NCBI RefSeq assembly: GCF_026914185.1
Contig: NC_070560.1
Coordinates: 8,113,501-8,177,500 of the forward strand
Source: Puccinia triticina
Taxonomy: Eukaryota; Basidiomycota; Pucciniomycetes; Pucciniales; Pucciniaceae
Direction of reading: 5' to 3'
DNA length: 64,000 nt
The notes below the pieces were generated by a model. It ran no database searches and was not told the DNA's origin. It saw only the letters and a list, made by a program, of their open reading frames with translations. Of this stretch, positions 9,421 through 20,965 are shown in pieces. Position 1 is the first letter of the stretch; the number at the start of each line of letters is the position of its first letter. Both the position numbers and the translations under genes were made by a program.

Positions 9421-11260
9421 TTAGACAATCCTAGAGGTGATCAGAGTGTTGTGAGGGGTAGTAACACTAGCGCTTGAGTCCGCGAACGGATCAGCAAATG
9501 GATCCAAAGGCTCCTTATGATCAAGATGGCTTGAGAGTGTGGGCTTTGAATCCGCAGGTTTAGGGGCGAGGTAGTGGTGAAACGGGTTATTAGTAGTTGG
9601 AGGGGGAGAAGCAGTCGAGGCAGCAGTCTCATCGGTGGTCCGATCACTTGAAGACCCCGAGTCGTCGAAGTCTGAGTAGTCTGAGAGAGTGCCAGGGTCG
9701 TAGTTCGGCTGGGCCTCATGAGCCCCACCGACGGAGTCCGGGATCAAGGGGGCTGGCAGGTTGTCCTGGCCGGCCGAGGATGCCGTGTGGCTGAAATCAA
9801 GCCCCAAGAGATCGTTGGCCGGGGATGTCGGCGGTTCCTCGGGACTGTCGACGGCATAGTTCTGGTCATCGAATAGATTCGGTTCCGACTGGCTGCCGGG
9901 TTGTGGAGTTGCGATCTTGGCCTTCGTGAGCCGGTCAGCCAGCTCATCCACTTGAGTGCCTTCGGACTTCGATTGAGCGAGAGAATCGTACAGCTCCAAT
10001 GCCGCAACCACTTGGGCATTGGTATTCAAGAGTGTTCCCAGATATTCACCCTCTGAGTCGTGTTCGGAAACTGCGATTGCTCACAAGCCAACGTCAATTC
10101 TTCAGATCAGACGCTGATTTCTAGAAGGATGACTCACCAAGTTGAATGTATCTAATTAATGCTTTCTGTGACACTTTGACTTTCTCCACCAATGCGCCAA
10201 TCACAGAATCATGAGCGACTTGCTCAAAACCAGTCAATTGGAGTCGGTTGACCAAACTATGGGAGAAACAGAGAGATTGTAAGCTTCAACGCATGGATGT
10301 CGAGTGGTCAGATGAACAGGATGGGACGAACTTGTTGGCAGCTTGAGAAGCAGAAGCAACGGCTTGTAAGATACGTGAGCTTTCCTTGTTTAGATCGAAT
10401 GCCATCAGAGATGAATCTGAGGCAGGTAACACTAAGTCGGTCCGATAACGCTGATCAATGGGTGAAGATTTGAGCTTCTCTTTACGCTTTTTCTCTTGCT
10501 TCTTCTGCATCTTGAGTTCGGCTTTAGAGGCTGAAGGGCTTGGCAGCTCGCTCGATAGCGGCATGTCGATTCCGGTGACGATGGAGCGTTGCGTGGACGT
10601 CTTGGGTTTGGTGGAAGAAGGTAAGGATTTGATTTTCTCGAGCTTCGCCCGTCCTCCGCAGGACTTGAACAGGCTGGCTGGGACTATCATCTTTGGGTCT
10701 GAGCTATAAGCTCTCTCCCAGTCTTCCATCATCATCAGCAGCCTACGCCTCAATATCGAATCAGTCCTTGGATCAGAAATGAGACTCTTGAAAAATTCCA
10801 CTAGTCGTGCATCTGCAAATGTGGCTAAATAGCAAGAAATGATTTTTGCGATCAGATTGTTGTTCTCTTGTGGCTTTTTCCAAGTGATTTACCACATACT
10901 TCGAAATCGATCTCCTCCATTCAAGACGAGTGCATCCAAGATCGTTAGAGCTTTGGCTTGTTGAGCAGGTCGACCATGTTTGAGCTGTTTCCGGATAGCC
11001 CGACTGGCTTCCTCGGGACTGGTAATGGGGAAGGATGGGGTCAGCAGCTGGTAATTGGGACTCCAGTTTTAAGCAGAGTATACTGACCCGGTGGGTTGTA
11101 AGTTGATGCATTCGACCAATTCGATGATGAATCCATTGAGGTCGTTTTGGGCTGAAGCCCTGTTCGGATCACAGATCCTGTCGATCCAATCGGTCACTGC
11201 TGTTTGCGGTTTGGTGAACAAGTCCTTGGCCTTGGTCGGATCTGAGAATATCGAGGGCAT
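9421..11260 (-). CDS. VHS and GAT domain protein, LSB5-like, 513 aa, five exons
   Basis: Exons are 11260-11088, 11018-10900, 10812-10332, 10256-10138 and 10070-9421, with GT-AG introns and phases 2,1,2,1. The VHS domain spans about residues 10-150: VTDWIDRICDP, then EEASRAIRKQLKHG and ALTILDALVLNGG, the usual helix motifs of endosomal and Golgi cargo adaptors. A Lys-rich linker follows. A GAT three-helix bundle (about residues 265-345) includes LLNTNAQVVAALELYDSL; GAT domains bind ubiquitin and Arf or partner proteins. The tail is acidic with LLGLDFS and repeated DPFADPF and NNPF motifs that could bind EH or adaptin partners. No FYVE, SH3 or GAE domain is seen, so it is closer to yeast Lsb5 than to Vps27, Hse1 or Gga. 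The expected role is endosomal sorting or actin-linked endocytosis. The exact orthologue is not certain. Confidence 0.88.
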
Positions 11261-13132
11261 TGTTCTTGGTTGGATTGAAGATGATCGATGTGGTATCTAC
11301 TTGTTCCAAAGCGTGGTGGGCTTTCTGGCGAGGATGAGCCTGGGTTTTGTTCATGTAATAAGTAGTATTATGTACCACCGGCCTGGGGGAGCCTGGGGCC
11401 GGGGCTTTTGTTTTGGCTGGCCCAGCTGTTGCTGACGTAATTCAGCGCCAAGAGCAACAAGCTTCAAATGTGCCCGACGCCGTGGCAGAGATCAACCCCG
11501 ATGACGGAGAGATCACAGTCTGATCACAGCCAGAGCTAGAGGCACGCCGTCAGTTCAAGCTGCATAAGGATCATCCCAAGCTTTCAATTGGACATCCACT
11601 TGATCATCCAACTCGCTCAAGCCCACTCAACGGATCACACCGGAGCGCGGAAACCTGCGGGAATGTACCGACAAGCAATGCTTAATTTTCAGCCAGTCCC
11701 TCTGGGTCAGCCACAAAGCAACTCATGACTCCCATCCGGAAAAGGACTCTTGTAACATACAAGGGAATCTTGCAACTTTAATTATTACGTTTTGGACCTT
11801 TCAGTTCTCAAGATGTGTTACGTAAACTGAAATTGTTCTCAGATGACTGCGACAAGAGCTTTCTTGCGTTGGCGGATTTTTATACTGGCATCAGCTGGGC
11901 CTGCATGCTGATTCCCTTATTGATCCGAATTTAATGGGTAGAATACCGCATTGATTGTAATGGAGGCCGATTGTATGTGAGGACTCCGGAGCATCGAAGT
12001 CTACATACTATGTCTGCGCAGAGATTCATCGGCCTCCAATCCCGGAGGCGATTAGGGTGGCTGGTCATGGCGTGCAAGTCGCAGCGAGAAAAGCCATCTG
12101 GTGTTAGTAATTCCTATCTGGTGTGAGTAATTCCTATTGCAGCGCAGCGCAATGCTTCGACCAAACCATCTCCTGAAAATTCGGTTGCCAGGTAAGAGCG
12201 ACCTCTCTTTGCCGACAATGCCGTTCGCGTAGAGTTCTTTGGGTTCTTTGAATCACGGGGAGGAAACGACACTATCGTCGTTATAACATCCGACGTGCAA
12301 AGGCCAGTCTACAAGGCTGCGCTCCCGTTTATGATATTGCCAACCTATTACTGTGCCATTTCTTGAAGAGAATAACGCCACCATGGAATCATCTAACCGT
12401 TGTTTCACATGCTAGGTCTGAGGAAGGGTCAGAGAGATGTAGGAATTCTTGCTATCTCTTTCTGCCACCTCTTGATAATTGTTCGTTGACATCGCCTCAA
12501 TTGGCGCCGAAGGCATCGCATCAAGGGGTCAAGTTTGGAAGCCTCGGTGAAGGACGAGGAATACAGTTTGTCGGGTCTACCCCATCTTCTCGGTTTCCCT
12601 GCAGTGTTGTAGCCAGAGACATCAACCGGGGTCCGGGCAGGCCGCCGAGACCAATCGACGACCGCTTATGGTTTGATCTCAAGTGGGGTTTCCTTGAGCT
12701 TTCTTGGGAGTCGGCATCGATCCCATGAGTTTCATGTACGGTGGAGCTTTCTCTCGGAGGCAATGCCTGTTTGATCGATACTTTGGAGGGGATTTGTGAC
12801 ATACAAATAGGGCCACTTTCTCCACCACATCTGTTCGTTCATTCTATCTCACCACTCATCAAAATTTAATTCAGTCTTTCATTATTCACCTTTAAAAAAC
12901 GTAGCGCCATCGAGCCCAGTGAGCTCAATCATTCATCTTGTCTTCCGATCGTTTTTACCGCTTGCATAGCCCTTTCCCCATCTTCCCCATCTTTAAAGCG
13001 AGGAAGCACATATTTTCGATCTTTGATTTGATTTCCAAGGCTCAACGCTCCTTATTTTTACTCATCATTCAAGTCTGCATAAATACCTCCTTTTTTCCTC
13101 TTGTTCTTCTTTTTCAGTTATTCTCTACAAAG
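11261..13132. other. Divergent intergenic region and 5' leader of the 13133 gene
   Basis: This holds the promoters of the VHS-GAT gene (leftward) and the repeat GPI gene (rightward). The last ~250 bp before 13133 are C/T-rich, as in many fungal 5' leaders. An ATG at about 12149 begins a 13-codon frame ending at a good donor (CCAG/GTAAGA), but no convincing downstream exon was found. Open frames at 12363-12802 overlap on both strands and are not supported. Confidence 0.4.
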
Positions 13133-15484
13133 ATGCCACGTACCACTGCCAGCCTCGTCTGTCTCGTTGCTTTAGCTGCCCGTCAAGGAAACTTGGCTCA
13201 TGCTGCAGCCGTCTCATCATCTGCATCTTCGTCATCTACCGCCGCAGCCACAGCCGGCTCCACTTACATGGTGGTACGTGCTTCATCCTTCAACTTTCTT
13301 GCAGAAATTTTTGTTTGAACTGATTGGGTTCCTTGAACTCAAATGATTGATGCTATTAGAATGGACAGGTAGTGAAATCCAGCTCTAGCTCGGCTCAAGC
13401 TGGTGCTGGGGCGTATGCTGTAAGTCAAGCATTCGAAGTAATTATGATTATAATGTGACTCATTTTGTCTATGTTGTAATTCCAACCCGCCCAGTACGCC
13501 GACTCCGATGGACATCAAGTCGAAAAGCATTGGTCTACCTCTTCGACCAACGGTTCCAAAAAGGTTGGTTTGAGATCACCCCAGCGACTATCGGATTCCT
13601 AACGTGAACATTGATCATGAATTCTTGGTTCAAAAATCTAGAAATGTGATTGCGAGGACAAGAAGAAGCCTTGCGATAAGAAGCAACAGGATGATGGAAG
13701 TTTGCCTGTGCCTGGAGTCTCCAGTGGTGGAGACATCTCCCCTTCTGGATCCAACTCACCTGGCTCTAGTTACCCAACTGGTGGACCCTCCGGCTACCCA
13801 TCCACACCCTCCGATCCCTCGTCAGTGACTAGCCCAAGTGGAAGCGGCTACCCATCCCAGCAGGGCTCTAACTGTACCGACAGCGCCACCGGCTCGTCTT
13901 CGAACTGCATGCCGGCATCGAACTATCCCAATAGTTCGCCTACGCCACCAAGCTCCGGCTACCCATCAGTCTCAAGTGGTGGGGGAGATTACCCGTCCGG
14001 CCCAAGTGATAGAAACAACTACCCATCGGTCTCGAGTGGTGGCAGTGATTACCCATCCAGCCCAAGTGGTGGAAATAACTACCCTTCTGTCTCAAGTGGT
14101 GGTAGTGATTACCCATCCGGCCCAAGTGGTGGAAATAACTCCCCATCTGATACCAGCGGGGGTAGTGGCTACCCATCGGGCAACTCAACCTACGGTCCTT
14201 CTACACCTGGAAATGTTTCCCCTCTACCAGGTACTGACTACCCTTCGCCGAGCGGTGATAGCACTCCATCAATCTCCAGCGGGGGAGGAAGCTACCCGTC
14301 AGGTTCGAGTGGGGGAAATGCCGCTCCATGCAATGGTACCAACTCGAATGGAAACGGCGGATCTTCATTGACATCCCCCCAGGGTAGCAGCTACCCGTCT
14401 GTTTCCAGTGGAGGAAATGACTACCCACCTGTTAGTAGTGGCGGGAATGCCTACCCATCGAGCTCCAATGGAGGCAGCAATTATCCTTCGGGTTCGCCAT
14501 CGGTTTCGAGCGGTGGGGGAGACGTTCCCCCACCTGTTTCTAGCGGTTCAACTGACTATCCATCGCACCCAGCTGGTCATAACTCCACTTATCCTTCAAC
14601 ATCTGGCCAGACCGACTGCGGCTGTGAAAAAGGTTCTGGAAACTCATATCCCGTTACTCCTTCGGTCTCGAGCGGGGGTTCTTCACCGAGCCCAAGTCCC
14701 TATCCCGGCGGCCCTCCATCAGTCACGAGTGGAGGCTCGAGCCCAAGCCCAGGAGGAAGTCCCTACCCAGATACTCCTTCTGTCACCAGCGGAGGCTCAA
14801 ACCCGGGAGGAAGTCCTTACCCGGATACTCCTTCTGTCACTAGCGGCGGCTCCAACCCGCGAGGAAGTCCTTACCCGGATACTCCATCAGTTACTAGTGG
14901 AGGCTCAGGCACTAGCCCTGGAGGAGGTCCTTACCCGGATACTCCTTCTGTCACTAGCGGCGGCTCATACCCGGGAGGAAGTCCCTACCCAAACACTCCC
15001 TCAAATTCAAGTGGTGGTTCTCCTCCTGGCATCAAATCTCCCACTGGGTCACCCAAAGATTCACCTTATCCAACAAACAGCAACAATCCCACACCAATGG
15101 CTCCTGGAAAAAAATCACCCATCCCTATGAACAACACGACTGACCCAAGCTCCCCAACCCATCCATGCTCTGGAAATGACAAATCCACTAGCAGTAACTG
15201 TGACACTCCTACACCAAGCAGCAAGAGTCCTGATGGAAGCTCACCCAAGCCTTCTCCCCAAGGATCTGGTTACCCTGAAAATTCCACAAGTGTTAGTAAT
15301 TTTCATCCTTGAACAAGACTGGGAGGGTTCTGACAAACTAATATTCTTCCTCATCCTGAACTTGCTTCCTACTATTCTTATTTAGACTGACTCTGGAAGT
15401 ACAGCCTCAGCTCTGGTTGGCCATTCTACTGTTCAGACCTTGCTCATAGCCCTTGCCGCCGGCTTTACTGTCACTTTCCTTTAA
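13133..15484 (+). CDS. Repeat-rich GPI-anchored secreted protein, 672 aa, five exons
   Basis: Exons are 13133-13273, 13360-13419, 13495-13563, 13642-15291 and 15386-15484, all with GT-AG introns in phase 0. A signal peptide covers residues 1 to about 25 (LVCLVALAA, cleavage near AHAAA), followed by a Ser/Ala-rich segment. Exon 4 opens with KCDCEDKKKPC, then about 520 residues of low-complexity Ser/Gly/Pro/Tyr repeats. The first half is built from units like VSSGGSDYPSGPSGGNN, the second from PYPDTPSVTSGGS; another CxC (DCGCEKG) lies between. The last exon encodes TDSGSTA and a hydrophobic C-terminus ending TFL, a GPI signal. It is expected as an extended, heavily O-glycosylated wall protein, perhaps structural or adhesive. 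Function is inference; repeat number probably varies between alleles. Confidence 0.85.
13730..15020 (+). repeat. In-frame coding tandem repeats (SSGG-YPS / PYPDTPSVTSGGS)
   Basis: Degenerate coding repeats lie inside exon 4 of the 13133 gene. Units in the left half carry TACCC(A/G)TC followed by TCNAGTGGTGG. Units at about 14760-14990 are more uniform, 42-63 bp long, and encode PYPDTPSVTSGGS. The near-identity of the right-hand units suggests recent expansion. The sequence stays open in a second frame because of its composition; that frame is a shadow. Confidence 0.8.
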
Positions 15485-16883
15485 GATGTAGATTCAACTG
15501 GATTCCAATTCTGGCACAACATTATTTACAATATACTGGAATTCTTTTTGTGGACAATGATCTAGGTTTTTGATTCCACCATGCTTTTTGTGGGGGGTGG
15601 GAATCACCATGAGATATGGCAGATCTCCATTTGGGTTGTGGATCAATATAGCAATGAATAAAAAAAAGAAAAATCTACACATAAATGCCAAAAAAAAAAT
15701 GCAGACATTCGAGTTTTGTTATTCAAATCAATATCTTTATACTCCAAAGGATCAAATTAGATTTTACTCAATTCTTTCAAAATTGGGTTGTTTTCACAAT
15801 GAAAAAATCAATCAAGATTACCACAACCACCCACTCCAAAAGCATAGCTTGATCCATTCTACTCTATCAAAAAAAGATACCATATCACTTGCATTTTTTT
15901 TAGTTTAACACAAAATTTTCATTTCTGCTTTTCAATCTTCAGAACATTTTACATGTGCAAAGATCATATATTTGTCTTTCCTTCTCTTTTCAGCAGAGAT
16001 TTTGATTTTTGATACATTTTGGTTTCTTTTCTATTCATTCTTTTACAGATAAAACCCAAAATCAAATAAATATTTCCTCCTAATCTAAGGATATTTCTTT
16101 ATTGAATCCCTTGATTAAATACAGTCAACTCCGCTTTAAAAATAAACTTTTTGACATATGAACCCTACTCAAGTCCATCAAGGCACTAAATTTGGTATAA
16201 ATACATTCTCCATTCATCTATTGCATTTTGGTTTAGTGATAGTCTGTTTGTTGACTATTATTGAAAAGGAAAAAATGAGATTCAGATTACCTTGGATTCA
16301 CAGCAATTTGCTGGTCTTGGTAGGTTCAATTGTGTCTGAAATTTCAGGGGTCCTTGACAAGCAAGGACCTTCATCTATGGAATTAAAACAGTTTTTGATT
16401 CACTAAAGGAGCTTTTAAAACACTCTTGAGAGAGTGCCATATGTGACCTTTTTTGCAAAACTTTGCTAGATTCTTTTGATGAAAAAATTAAGAAATATTG
16501 AAACATGCTGGAACTCATCCACAACTGATCTAGAACTTCCATAAATCATCCGGACATAATGCAGAATTCATCTGAAAATCTACTGGAACTCAGTTGAAAA
16601 CAAAAGGAAGAATGGCCACAATTAAATAATAATAACATTTGAACTGTTTGCTGATTGAAATGATTTCTTGGGGTTCAATTCATATTATTTACATGCTCAT
16701 GAAGGTGGTTGTTTTTCACTTTTTGTATTTCACCCTCATGTCATGTATGTGCATAGCAGGGGGGGGGGGGGGATTACAGGCTGGGCCTCCCACAGATCAA
16801 AAACATGTACACATCAATTGGAGTTTTATAACATATTTTTTTGGGTAGGCAGATACCTATATCAAGCAACACCCCTGAGGCAT
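15485..16883. other. AT-rich intergenic; nothing recognised
   Basis: This is sequence downstream of the repeat GPI gene, strongly AT-rich with homopolymer runs (A-tracts near 15660-15700, a G-tract near 16761-16772). No open frame with features, no TIRs and no RNA gene could be supported. Confidence 0.45.
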
Positions 16884-17038
16884 TAGGGGGTTTCAAAGTA
16901 GACCCGCGCGTGCATGCAGGTCACTTTGCATAACCCAGTATTGCGGGGAGACTGCAAGTCAATGTTCAACATTTGAGTTGAACACTGGCTTGCCTTGCCT
17001 TGCGAGTTGCATGCGCGGGTCTACTTTGAAACCCCTTA
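16884..17038. mobile_element. 155-bp MITE, copy 1
   Basis: The ends are TTAGGGGGTTTCAAAGTAG and the reverse complement CTACTTTGAAACCCCTTA, with TA at each boundary. The arms continue through GACCCGCGCG and a short interior containing GCGGGGAGACTGCAAGTCA. A second copy lies inverted at 47605-47749. It has no coding capacity. Confidence 0.85.
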
Positions 17039-18121
17039 ATTTTGTACTCATTTGTGTTTGCTTAAGCTTATGGTTCATTCAGCATTCTGCTTCATGTCTT
17101 CTTCATTCCGACAGATTCGAACTTCCAACATTCCCCGACCGATGCCTCCGATTGTGCCGCTCAACGGCCCCGTTGCAAGTTCTGATGATTGAGCTCCAAG
17201 ATTCCCGGATCTAACCACACCGTGATGAGGCGTGATCCCATGTCTGGATTTGACATCGTTGGTGATGGAGCCTGAGGGATGGTGTCAGTGATAGACGGTG
17301 ATCGTTGACAGACAGTCCATCGATGCTTTCGGATTTCCTCTCCGATCGTGTGAATATAGGTAAGCAGTAGTAGAGTTGCGAACCAACTTGAGCCCCGCTG
17401 GAACTCAGTTTAACGCTGTTCTTATTCCTGCCATGGTTTTGCAAGAAGCACTTTGGCAGCCGGTGAATAAGTATGTACGTGCTATGTAAAGTGCCGATTG
17501 GTCACTGCAGGTCACTGCATGAAAACATTTCCTTTTGCAGAGCAAGTCGTGGAATTGCGACCCTCCGCGTTCGTTAACGTTTGTATGCGCGATTGCGCAA
17601 TCTGCCGGACAATTGTTGCTATCCAACATCCCGATAGAAGATCACCCGGTTGGAGGGCAATACGGTTATTTAGAGATATTTATTGGATGCTGTTCGTCGA
17701 GTGTTCTGGTGCGTTTCCCCAGACGACTTCATGGTCTGTTTGTTGCCGGCGTAAGTATCGAGCAGCGTCGTCGTCGTCGGGCAGTTGTAAGCGAGTCGGT
17801 AGTGACTGTGATGGATACATACATGAAATTCGGTCGATTGGGTTTGATCCGGATGACGTAGCACCGCCTGTTGCCCGCCCCTGTCGGTCTCCTGCCACTC
17901 TCCCACCACCTCCCCCCCCCAGCAGAGCTCGCCCCGCCCCCTCCCCCTGTACAACTTAAATATCCCATCCAGCTCCAGCCCCGCCCTCCGCACATCCATA
18001 CTGCCTTCCACGCTGCCTCTACTCAAATACATCCTGCCTTTGCTTTTCTTTTAGTCCTTTATTGTTGTTGTACTGTTCGCCACCTTCTGCATCTCAGTAA
18101 TACTCCCTTCGCCTTGCCGCC
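17039..18121. other. Intergenic region with promoter of the 18122 gene
   Basis: No supported gene. The last ~250 bp before 18122 are C/T-rich, with TTAAATATC near 17956 as a possible TATA element. Several overlapping open frames of 70-150 codons on both strands (17405-18137) are composition-driven and were not accepted. Confidence 0.45.
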
Positions 18122-19383
18122 ATGTCGACGCCAATGACCATGCCTGTGCCCTTCCAGCAGTTCATGATCCATCCGCTCCAGGTTAACCCCAAAAACCCCC
18201 ATCCGCTCCCCCCCTCGCTCGACTCCGCTCACTCTGGGGCTTCGAACCTGTCCCCCTCCAACCATTCGACGGTCTCTTCGGTCTATCCCAACTCTACTAG
18301 TACTGCTGCTACCTCGCCAGTATCCAACTTCCACGCAATGGCTCTCCTCGGCCCCGGTAGCCTCATTGCCCATCAGCAGCAGCCCGTCAACCCCAACTCG
18401 ACCACCCGGGTCTTGCTCTTGGCTGACTTCAACAAGGAGCTCAAGACCAGAGACATCCAACATGTCTTTGCCGAGTGGGAAGACGACCGCGGCGGGTTCA
18501 AGATCAAATGGGTCGACGACACCTCCTGCCTGATCGTCTTCGCTGACCCTGGCGTAGGTAAGTCGCTCACACACTCACACTCTCTATCTCCCCTGTGGCA
18601 GCCGACTCACTGTCTTTCTTTCTTTCTTTCTTTCTTGATGATCTCCTCCGCACAGCCAAGCGTGCCTTCTTGGGCGTCTTATCCAACCCACCGAGCTCCT
18701 TGACCACCATCCAGCCCGACGGATCCGGCAAGCTTGCCAAGCTACGTGCTTACAACAAGCCCGACGTCCCCCAGATCCTGGCCTCCGTCCAAAACCGTCC
18801 CCGATCCCGATCGAACGCGTCTCAGTCTCTCCATTCGCGTGCATCGTCGATTGCCTCCACGGGCGGACTGGGCCGAAGACCGAGCATGGGCACCATGGCT
18901 GCCCGCAATCGAACCTCCTTATCCGGGCCCTCTGGTCTTGCCAGCCGTGCTGGCTCGATCGCCCCGATGTCCAGTAACCCGCTCGGCCATGCCGAGTTGA
19001 TGGATAACGCATCTGGGCTTCCTACGAGCAACGGAGGGAGCATGTCCATGAACCCGGCGATCAACCTGCCCAACTCAGACAGTGGCGATTCAAGTGCAAC
19101 TATCGGCTCTGCGCCAGGATCGACTATGAGACCCCGCATCGAAGACGCTGGCAAACGATTCATCGCCTCCGGATTAAGCAAGCCGGCTTCGGCGATCACC
19201 CATCAACCTATCAGCGAGCTTGATGGCAAGTCCCCTCACCTGAATCCTTCTCATCGGCCAACCTGCTGATCTTAACTTTGGTTTCTTCTGACTGCTGCAG
19301 AGCACCCAAACACGGCCACTTACAATTTGGCCAATCTGACTATTGAAGAAGAGAGCGTCACGCCCACTGCAGCATCTCACTGA
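18122..19383 (+). CDS. RRM-like domain protein similar to R3HCC1L/Thc1, 362 aa, three exons
   Basis: Exons are 18122-18557, 18656-19225 and 19301-19383. Intron 1 is GT-AG and contains a (TTTC)n run. Intron 2 appears to use a GC donor (GATG/GCAAGT), which alone keeps the frame to the TGA. The N-terminus is low-complexity Pro/Ser/Asn. Residues of about 92-155 form a compact fold with RVLLLADFNKELKTRD, FKIKWVDDTSCLIVFADP and AKRAFLGVL. This resembles the RRM-like domain of R3HCC1/R3HCC1L and related fungal proteins, in which IKWVDD is a hallmark. The remainder is Ser/Arg/Pro-rich and probably disordered, without an R3H domain, ending near NLTIEEESVTPTAASH. It is an intracellular, probably RNA-associated protein; the role is inferred from family only. 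Confidence 0.75.
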
Positions 19384-20106
19384 ACAGCAAAATAGGCACT
19401 CTTTTTTTTCAGCAATCGAAATCTATAAACAAACGTTGATCCATTGTTGTAGTGTCTTTTCTTCAAGTCAAAGAAGAAAAAAGAAACATAAGGAAAACTT
19501 CCTCCCGGCCCAGCTTTTTTTATGTTGTAAACAATCATTCATTCAATGTCAATTTTTTGTTTGTTTGTTTTCCAAAATAAAAGAAGAAGAAAAAGCTGTT
19601 GAATTTTGTTTGTTTGTTTCCATTTACTAGCTCTTTCATTGTACAAACTGCCTAAAAGAAGCTATTTTTCATTCTCATTGCACATGCAACCCACCTACGC
19701 ACACTCACAAAAAATATTACGAACAGCAAACAAAAGAAACAGAAACTTCTCCAACTGGCCTGCTTCTTGTGGCTTGTCAAACTGTTTTGGTTTTCTTTGT
19801 ATGATTTTTTCAGGTTTCACTACTGCTGTCTTACTAGTTGCTGCAATTCCTATTACCTGCTCACACAAAACTCAATCTCAAGCAAATGAGCTTTGGTCAA
19901 GTTCTTGGAGAGTGCCAGGAGGACCCAGTACCCTTGGTAATCTTTCTGGCAGCCAAAAGTGGACCAACTTAGCTGATAAAATGCTGGAAAACATACAGCC
20001 ATTAGACTACATTCTGACTACATACCTGTAGGCTGTAGTGTCAGATTGTGGTTACATCTTACTGTCATGTCAACCCATGGCACACCAGTGTAGAGTCACT
20101 TAGGGA

Positions 20107-20168
20107 AGAAAGGTAACTGGCTGGTTACCTTTCTACATAGAATGTGTTACCCCACAGGGTAACACATT
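20107..20168. repeat. Two adjacent perfect hairpins
   Basis: The first is AGAAAGGTAAC with its complement GTTACCTTTCT around TGGCTG (20107-20134). The second is AATGTGTTACCC with GGGTAACACATT around CACA (20141-20168). Both stems share the core GTTACC, so each arm is a variant of one short sequence. This may be the central part of a decayed palindromic element. Confidence 0.6.
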
Positions 20169-20686
20169 CAGCTATGTATTACATAATGTTTCATTTATTA
20201 TCAGAATGAAAGACTAGATGTTGAGAATGGCAAAGATAATCCATAGTAATGATTGAGACTTTCACATCTTTGCAAGACATGTTAAATTCATAGGATAAAC
20301 CAGAAGTGTCCCCCAATAACAATACATAGGACGGTTCACATATGATCTTTTGCAGCAATGCATAATTTTGAATCAGCAGTGCAATGAAGTTTTCCACACT
20401 CTCAAGCCAATTTGGCTGGAGAGCTAACAAATTTCCAAAACCAGCAAGTGAAGCAGTGTTACAAGCTGTGACAGGGGTTCCCCTATGTATCCAGCTGCCA
20501 CGTAAATGTCACAGACCACACACTCATAGTTTAAGAGGCTGGAGATCCCAAGCTTAACTAAGCCTCTCCAAGGAGGTACAAAGCATCTCCAAAAGAGAGG
20601 CTTACATGTGAATTCAGGGGTGTGGCCTGACAAGGTTAAGATGTCCACACAATTTAGGGGTTTTTGTATACTTTGATGTAATATAG

Positions 20687-20965
20687 CAGCAATACAATGC
20701 CAGTATTGGTCAATATTGTATTGTTTTTTGATACATAAGAATTTGATACCATGTATTGTATTGTATTGTATTGAAAAAGAAATGATACAATACTGTGGTA
20801 TGATACCATGTATAATTTCAAAAAACCAATACAGTTATTGGATTGTATTGGCCAGCTGATCCAAATTTATTGGATTGTATTGGTGACCCAATCTGATGTA
20901 TTGGATTGCACTTGCATTACACTGATTTCATACCAACACATATGGATCAGACTCAAACCTGATCC
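20687..20965. repeat. Low-complexity ATTG/TATTGG repeat
   Basis: Many imperfect copies of TATTGG and TATTGTATTG occur here, most regular at 20750-20775. It is a degenerate simple repeat with no coding potential. Confidence 0.6.

Noticed and set aside
12149..12240. Short ATG frame ending at a good splice donor (possible exon 1)
   Set aside because: No acceptor leading to a credible second exon was found.
13838..15130. 177- and 240-codon frames overlapping the repeat GPI gene
   Set aside because: They are +1 shadows of the Ser/Gly/Pro repeats of the 13133 gene; the true frame has signal peptide, introns and GPI tail.
17498..18137. Overlapping frames up to 153 codons on both strands upstream of the RRM-like gene
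   Set aside because: They overlap each other and the promoter, show no domain or splice support, and reflect GC-rich composition.
18059..19199. Minus-strand frames of 171, 142 and 125 codons over the RRM-like gene
   Set aside because: Antisense shadows; the plus strand has a coherent three-exon gene with a recognisable domain.
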